From assembly GCF_963169125.1 (NCBI RefSeq), contig NC_084802.1:34170107-34234106 (forward strand): a stretch of DNA of 64,000 bases. The letters are read 5' to 3'. Shown one piece after another: positions 59,611-64,000 of the stretch (positions are counted from its first letter, which is position 1; each line of letters begins with the position of its first letter). A program made the position numbers and the translations under genes. The notes under the pieces were generated by a model, which did not search any database, was not told where the DNA came from, and saw only the letters and a program-made list of their open reading frames with translations. Origin of the DNA: Humulus lupulus. Lineage: Eukaryota; Streptophyta; Magnoliopsida; Rosales; Cannabaceae.

Positions 59611-60215
59611 ATTCTGAAATAGAAGCAAATGACAATATAATAGAATTGAGAGAGGTGATGATTTTTGCATACCTTGTTTCTTGATTGTATACCAGAGACG
59701 CAAGTTGTTGGAAATGCCAAAGATTGCAGCAGAACTGATTGGAAGATTTCTTGAATTTGAATTGATTTTTGCAGAAAATGATCACCAATTTTCTTGCAAA
59801 AGTGATTAGATTTTCTTGAAGTGTTTTTGCTTGAGATGAGTTCGAAATTAACTATTGTTGATCAAATGTTGAGGTGGTCGTCGGAGATAGAAGTTTTCAC
59901 CGGAGAAGGAAGGTATCGCTGGAGAAAGAAGCTGTAGATGGAAGAAGAAATTGGACAGAGTTACGGCAGAGGAAATGCAATGTTACGGTAATGGGTTTGA
60001 TTGATTTTGAGGAGTGTTGTATTATTTATTACGATTCTACCCCTCCTTGGGCTGATTTGTCTTTGCTTAAATTTTAATTACCATATGTAGTTAGTTTTCC
60101 CATAAATTAACTTTTTGTTGATTAAATTTTTCCATATAGATTAGGGAAAGTTTAATTCCCATATTTTTGCACAATAATGGGGAAAAAGTCATATTTATGA
60201 AAAAATCTCTTTTAA

Positions 60216-61080
60216 AAAAATAGATCTTTACAATTATATACTTATAATATAAAATAAAAACAAAAGTGACTTACAAAATTTTATTTACAAAGATATATTG
60301 CTACGTCGTTAAAAAATATTGGATTCTAAAAGTAATATACCTGAATTTGAAACTTTCACGAAATTTCAGTTTTTCCATTTTTCTGGGTTTAAAAAAGTAA
60401 CATTTTAGTTACTTAAAATGTTAATAAGTTACCAATTAGTTACTTTTTTAATTGATTTTTATACTGCTTTTTTCAACTTTTTTTTATTTTCTTTTTGTTT
60501 TATTCATGGTATGCCCCCTCCCCTCTCTCTCCACTATACTATTTTTTTATTAGTTTCTTATATTCTCTCTTATCTTTAATTTCAAAAACCTTTTCCGACA
60601 ACATCGCTAGTCGGTTGGGCTGGTACCATCGCAACCTATTGTTCAAGGTGATCATTTTAATATGTGGGAAGCATATGTTTTTTAGCCATCGCTGGAGAAG
60701 ATGACCAGAATAAAAGACAACCTTTTAGTTTCTTTTTTATATTATGTTGACCATAAAGTAGCTAAATTTTAAACTTGATCAAAATTTAATATACTAAAAT
60801 TTGTATTCTTATTTTACATTTAAAAGATACTATATTGTATTCTAAACAACTAAAATTTATTTAAAAATATTTCAAGTAACTGTTTTAAAATAGATTATTT
60901 ATGATATTGTTTGGTAACTTTTAAATAGAATATAAAAAAAGTTATTGTATAGTATACTAAAAGTAACTTTTAATAATAAGCTATATAGTAATTTGTCATA
61001 TTTTATTGTAACTCGTTAGTTTATATAAAATGACTAACTTGTTAGTTTAATAAGTAATGTAAATTTCTCTTAAAAAAAAC
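60216..61080. other. AT-rich intergenic stretch
   Basis: No gene is recognised. Scattered GTTACT/AGTAAC phrases recall the neighbouring MULE, and a plus-strand frame at 60495-60704 is not convincing. Confidence 0.35.
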
Positions 61081-61099
61081 TAAAAGGTGATTTATGGAA

Positions 61100-61905
61100 A
61101 AGTTGTGCAGTAATAGTGTTTGGTAAACAGTTTATTGAAAAATTTATGCAGAAATAATAGTTAGAAGCTAAAGCTGGCAAAACCCATAGTTTTTCCTAAA
61201 AATATTTTTTTGAAATTTTTTTTACAATAAACTTATTTATTATATATTACTTAAAATAAAAAGATTTAAAATAACTTAATATTATAATAAAATAAATAAT
61301 ATTTATTTCTTAAGTATTTATTTTGTTCAAAAAATATTTTTTTATAATTTATATTTATTAGATGTTATTTTATTTTAGTAAGTTTAAATTAACAAACAAA
61401 TTTAATATAGAATTTATTAACGCTATAATATTATTTTTGTATCTCATAGTATTTTTAAATTATAATTTATCAAAAACATATCAATTTCATGTTTTAGGAA
61501 AAATAAATAAAACGAAAAAATAATTAAAGACATAAAAAGTGAGAGTTTTGAGATAACTTAAGTTTTACATATTTATGGTTATATAATGAACAAGATTATA
61601 ATATCATTATCATTATAATTCGAATATTAGTTACATCGACTTGTTATAATATATATACACAATAATAGATATTATATAATTTAATATTTTTTTATGATCA
61701 CTTTATTAGACTCTTATAAAAAAAAATATTTAATTTAAACTTGTGAATTTGTTTAATAATATAAATTAAATATGACATCCTAATACGATTTTTCCAACTC
61801 ACAACACTTTAAAATTTGTAATTTACCAAACACTCAGTAACTTTTCCCCACAGCACAGATGCAGCTGCTTTTCCCCCACAACACAGTTGTACCAAACTGG
61901 ACCTA
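61100..61905. mobile_element. Possible hAT-like non-autonomous element
   Basis: Inverted phrases lie at both ends: TAATAGTGTTTGGTAAAC near 61115, and TTTACCAAACACTCAGTAA near 61822, followed by CAGCTGCTTTTCCCCCA and CCAAACTGGACCTAGG. Such phrases are common at plant hAT MITE ends. The interior is very AT-rich. No 8-bp duplication was confirmed. Confidence 0.35.
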
Positions 61906-61954
61906 GGGCTTCCTAAGTTTCCTTTTTTCTTCATCTTTTCTTTTCGGCCAGGGG

Positions 61955-62690
61955 TGTCGGCGTCGTTAGTACGTCTGGTCATGCCTGACTGAGAGGATAT
62001 CTCTGCATATTGGGTTGGTGGGGTTGAGCATGAAATGTGGTTGCTTTGGATCTTCTACTTCTTGTGTTTGGTTTGGGGATAGTTCCATGGAGGTGGATGA
62101 GAGGTAGCAGATCTAAAACTACACTTTTTTGGTAGTTGATTTTTATTTTAGTTTTGTTGTTTTTATGCCTTGTTTTGTTTAAATGTCAAAATAATGGTGG
62201 AGTTCAACCACCGCCCTACTAGATCAGTGGGATTAGTAGTTATAACAGCGGGGGGAATGGTTTCAAATCTGGGGGATTCATCGATCTTTATTGGCTCTGT
62301 GTCAGGTGAAATTATGATATCTAGTGTCGGTGCTTATGGACATGGTTGGTTGTTGTTTTATTTTCCTTATTCCTAGTTTGAATAATGAAGTTGTTATCTC
62401 CTGCCTTCTATTGGAAGATTATTAGTTGATGGTCATTGGTGGGGTTGATCTATCATATGTCCATTCGGAAAGGAAACCTAATATACTTGGAACTCGTTGG
62501 AAGCTTCATTGCTTGTGGCTAATTAGACCTTTAGTTGAAGTTTCTGTTAGGATTTTCTTTCTATTGATTATTGTAAACGACTTGGTATGCTTATATTGGT
62601 TGATTTTGCTCTATGAGTGTTATCTTCTTGTAATGAATTATGTCTGATTGACCTATTAATGGATATTTCATTTACCTTCAAAAAATTTAT
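61955..62690 (+). mobile_element. Possible LINE 3' end
   Basis: This T/G-rich, non-coding stretch ends with TAATGGATATTTCATTTACC followed by TTCAAAAAA, the kind of ending seen in plant L1-type LINEs. Frames at 62170-62376 and 62426-62647 do not resemble reverse transcriptase. No endonuclease or RT domain is present. Confidence 0.35.
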
Positions 62691-63141
62691 ACATTATTAT
62701 TATTATTTTGGGTCCATAAGCACTCAAATTTAAAAATACTAGTAATTATCTATTATTTCATTAAATTTATAACAAAATTTTAATAATTTTTTAAAAAATA
62801 AATAAATTGTCACCAATTTACAATATAGTGTTTTAACTTGTAATCAAAATCAAATTATTTTTCTAATTCACAAAAATAATAATAATAAGAAGAAGAAGAA
62901 GAAGGCATAACAGCAAAACTCTATTTCTATGCCACTCTTTTCTTGCATTTCTCCTCAAATTTATTTTCAAAAGTCTATATATACTAATTCTATGAAGTAA
63001 AATACACTAAGTTATACATTTTCATCACAAAAAGGGGCATAAATGAAGTGGAGACAAGGTTAAAATTATATACTGAGGTAGAGTCTGTAGACATAAAGGT
63101 ATGTGAATAAGCATTTGGTCTTGGGTTTATATCAGGAGAAG
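62691..63141. other. Intergenic, microsatellites
   Basis: It holds (ATT)n at about 62696-62710 and (AAT)n/(AAG)n at 62875-62905. No gene is seen. Confidence 0.5.
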
Positions 63142-63410
63142 CCTTTAAATTTTATTTTGTATTACTTAGGTCTCCAAACTTACTAAATATGTATCACATA
63201 AGTCATTTATGTTGGAATATAATTTACAGAATACACAACGGAAAATGATTTATGATACAAAAAAATTAGCTTGATCATAAATTGTTTTCTGCTGGGCTAT
63301 AAATCATTTTCTGTTGTGCATTCTGTAAACTATTTTCTAACTAAAAGAATCTATGTGATGCACATTTAATAAGTTTGGGGGACCTAAGTGATACAAAGTA
63401 TAATTTAGGA
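63142..63410. mobile_element. Foldback / MITE-like inverted repeat
   Basis: Two arms of about 115 bp pair over most of their length. The left starts CCTTTAAATTTTATTTTGTA; the right, read in reverse, starts TCCTAAATTATACTTTGTA. Shared inner blocks are CACTTAGGTC (and close variants), TTTACAGAAT and AAAATGATTTAT. The central loop is about 35 bp. It has no coding capacity. Confidence 0.75.
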
Positions 63411-63412
63411 AT

Positions 63413-64000
63413 TGTTGACCAGCGTTTTGGTCAACGAAACTTAGTCAATTTATACGATGAGAATTAATAAAACGAACTGAAACCAAGTAAACGACACACA
63501 GAATTTCATAGTGGTTCAGCCCCAAGAGTTGGTAATGACCTACGTCCACTTGCACTTTTATTAATCAAAGAAGTCTCAGACTCGAGATCAAGAAGAAACA
63601 GGGTTCAACTGAGTTTCTCAAGCTTGAGAGAAAAATAATACAATTCAATAGGGTTTTGTATGTAAAGTGCGCACATATTCAACTTAGAAATAATGAATGA
63701 GATAGATATCTATTTATAGAGTCTCTTAATGGGCTATGGGTCTTTACAAATTAACCTAGGCCTTACACGCTTAGTGTGAGATTGTTATAACTGACTACAA
63801 ATTCAAATAATACGGAGATAATACAATTCAAATATCGGTTACATAAATATCTTGGGATATTTTGCAGTATCTCGTGAAATCAGGATCTTCAGATGAAAAA
63901 TGTGTCGTACATCGAGCAAGTCCGTCTTCGAACAACATCATATAACAGCACCAGTCTTCTCCTCTCGAGCAGGTTTTGATGTAGTTCTTTCGAGCAATTA
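63413..64000 (-). mobile_element. Gypsy LTR, minus strand (copy 2 of family), right edge outside window
   Basis: It starts at TGTTGACCAGCG (the reverse of ..GGTCAACA) and aligns with 10362-11040 in the same orientation. Unlike the first copy, it keeps a clean TATAAATA box (63711-63720, minus). It directly abuts the foldback element. Confidence 0.7.
63711..63720 (-). promoter_or_regulatory. LTR TATA box
   Basis: The plus-strand TATTTATAGA reads TCTATAAATA on the minus strand. The matching place in the copy at 10362-11040 has lost it. Confidence 0.5.

Larger units (their letters stand above)
55980..60215. mobile_element. Decayed Mutator-like element (MULE)
   Basis: The ends are imperfect inverted repeats: the left has TTTTCAAAAATATGGCTTTTTT near 56000, and the right read in reverse has TTTTTTCATAAATATGACTTTTTCC near 60200. 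The interior carries a MULE transposase N-terminal region on the minus strand (57646-58430), several tandem duplications, and a scatter of GGTAAC..GTTACC palindromes. The catalytic domain is missing. The target duplication was not identified. Confidence 0.5.

Noticed and set aside
1..64000. CRISPR array, rRNA or true tRNA gene
   Set aside because: None seen; repeats are LTRs, tandem duplications or SINEs, and the sequence is plant nuclear in character.

Overview
The window looks like nuclear DNA from a flowering plant, most likely a eudicot. It is AT-rich. It carries two intron-containing genes whose closest relatives I know are plant proteins, and it is packed with plant Ty1/copia and Ty3/gypsy LTR retrotransposons, tRNA-derived SINEs and a Mutator-like element. 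I cannot name the species. Every reading is by eye, so LTR edges, lineage names and exon limits are proposals.

Region 1 (1-28797) is a nested retrotransposon field. It opens with the 5' part of a copia element (LTR end, primer binding site, long leader, truncated gag). Next come the 3' end of a Tat/Retand-like gypsy element with an antisense ORF (about 4053-7378), a minus-strand Tekay-type LTR (to 8996), and a minus-strand gypsy gag fragment with its LTR (8997 to about 11040). From about 11400 to 26155 lies a decayed Tekay-type chromovirus. Its pol is split by a copia solo LTR (14194-22158, target duplication GTTCT), and that solo LTR is itself split by a full-length chromodomain gypsy element (15540-21490, duplication TGAAG). 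A second Tekay remnant and a third copy of the same copia LTR family, both on the minus strand, close the region.

Region 2 (28798-37071) leads into a host gene on the plus strand: a ten-exon, 340-residue 3'-5' exonuclease/KH protein (33277-37071). Its upstream side is built of tandem duplications, one interrupted by a 455-bp solo LTR. Intron 5 holds a SINE with a 15-bp target duplication.

Region 3 (37072-50916) is intergenic. It holds a decayed copia gag-pol with a 3' LTR (41400-46212) and then very AT-rich DNA with several diverged tandem repeats.

Region 4 (50917-55499, minus strand) is a twelve-exon epsin gene of the plant EPSIN1 type: an ENTH domain, then a long disordered tail with DPF and clathrin-box motifs. 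One 25-residue exon appears to be a duplicate of the end of the preceding exon. The two host genes are convergent.

Region 5 (about 55980-64000) holds a decayed Mutator-like element rich in GGTAAC..GTTACC palindromes and internal tandem repeats, possible hAT and LINE remnants, a foldback element, and a second LTR of the family seen at 10362-11040.

The least expected signal is in the copia LTR family. All three copies keep a stem-loop at the same place, but with different stem sequences, which suggests selection on RNA structure.
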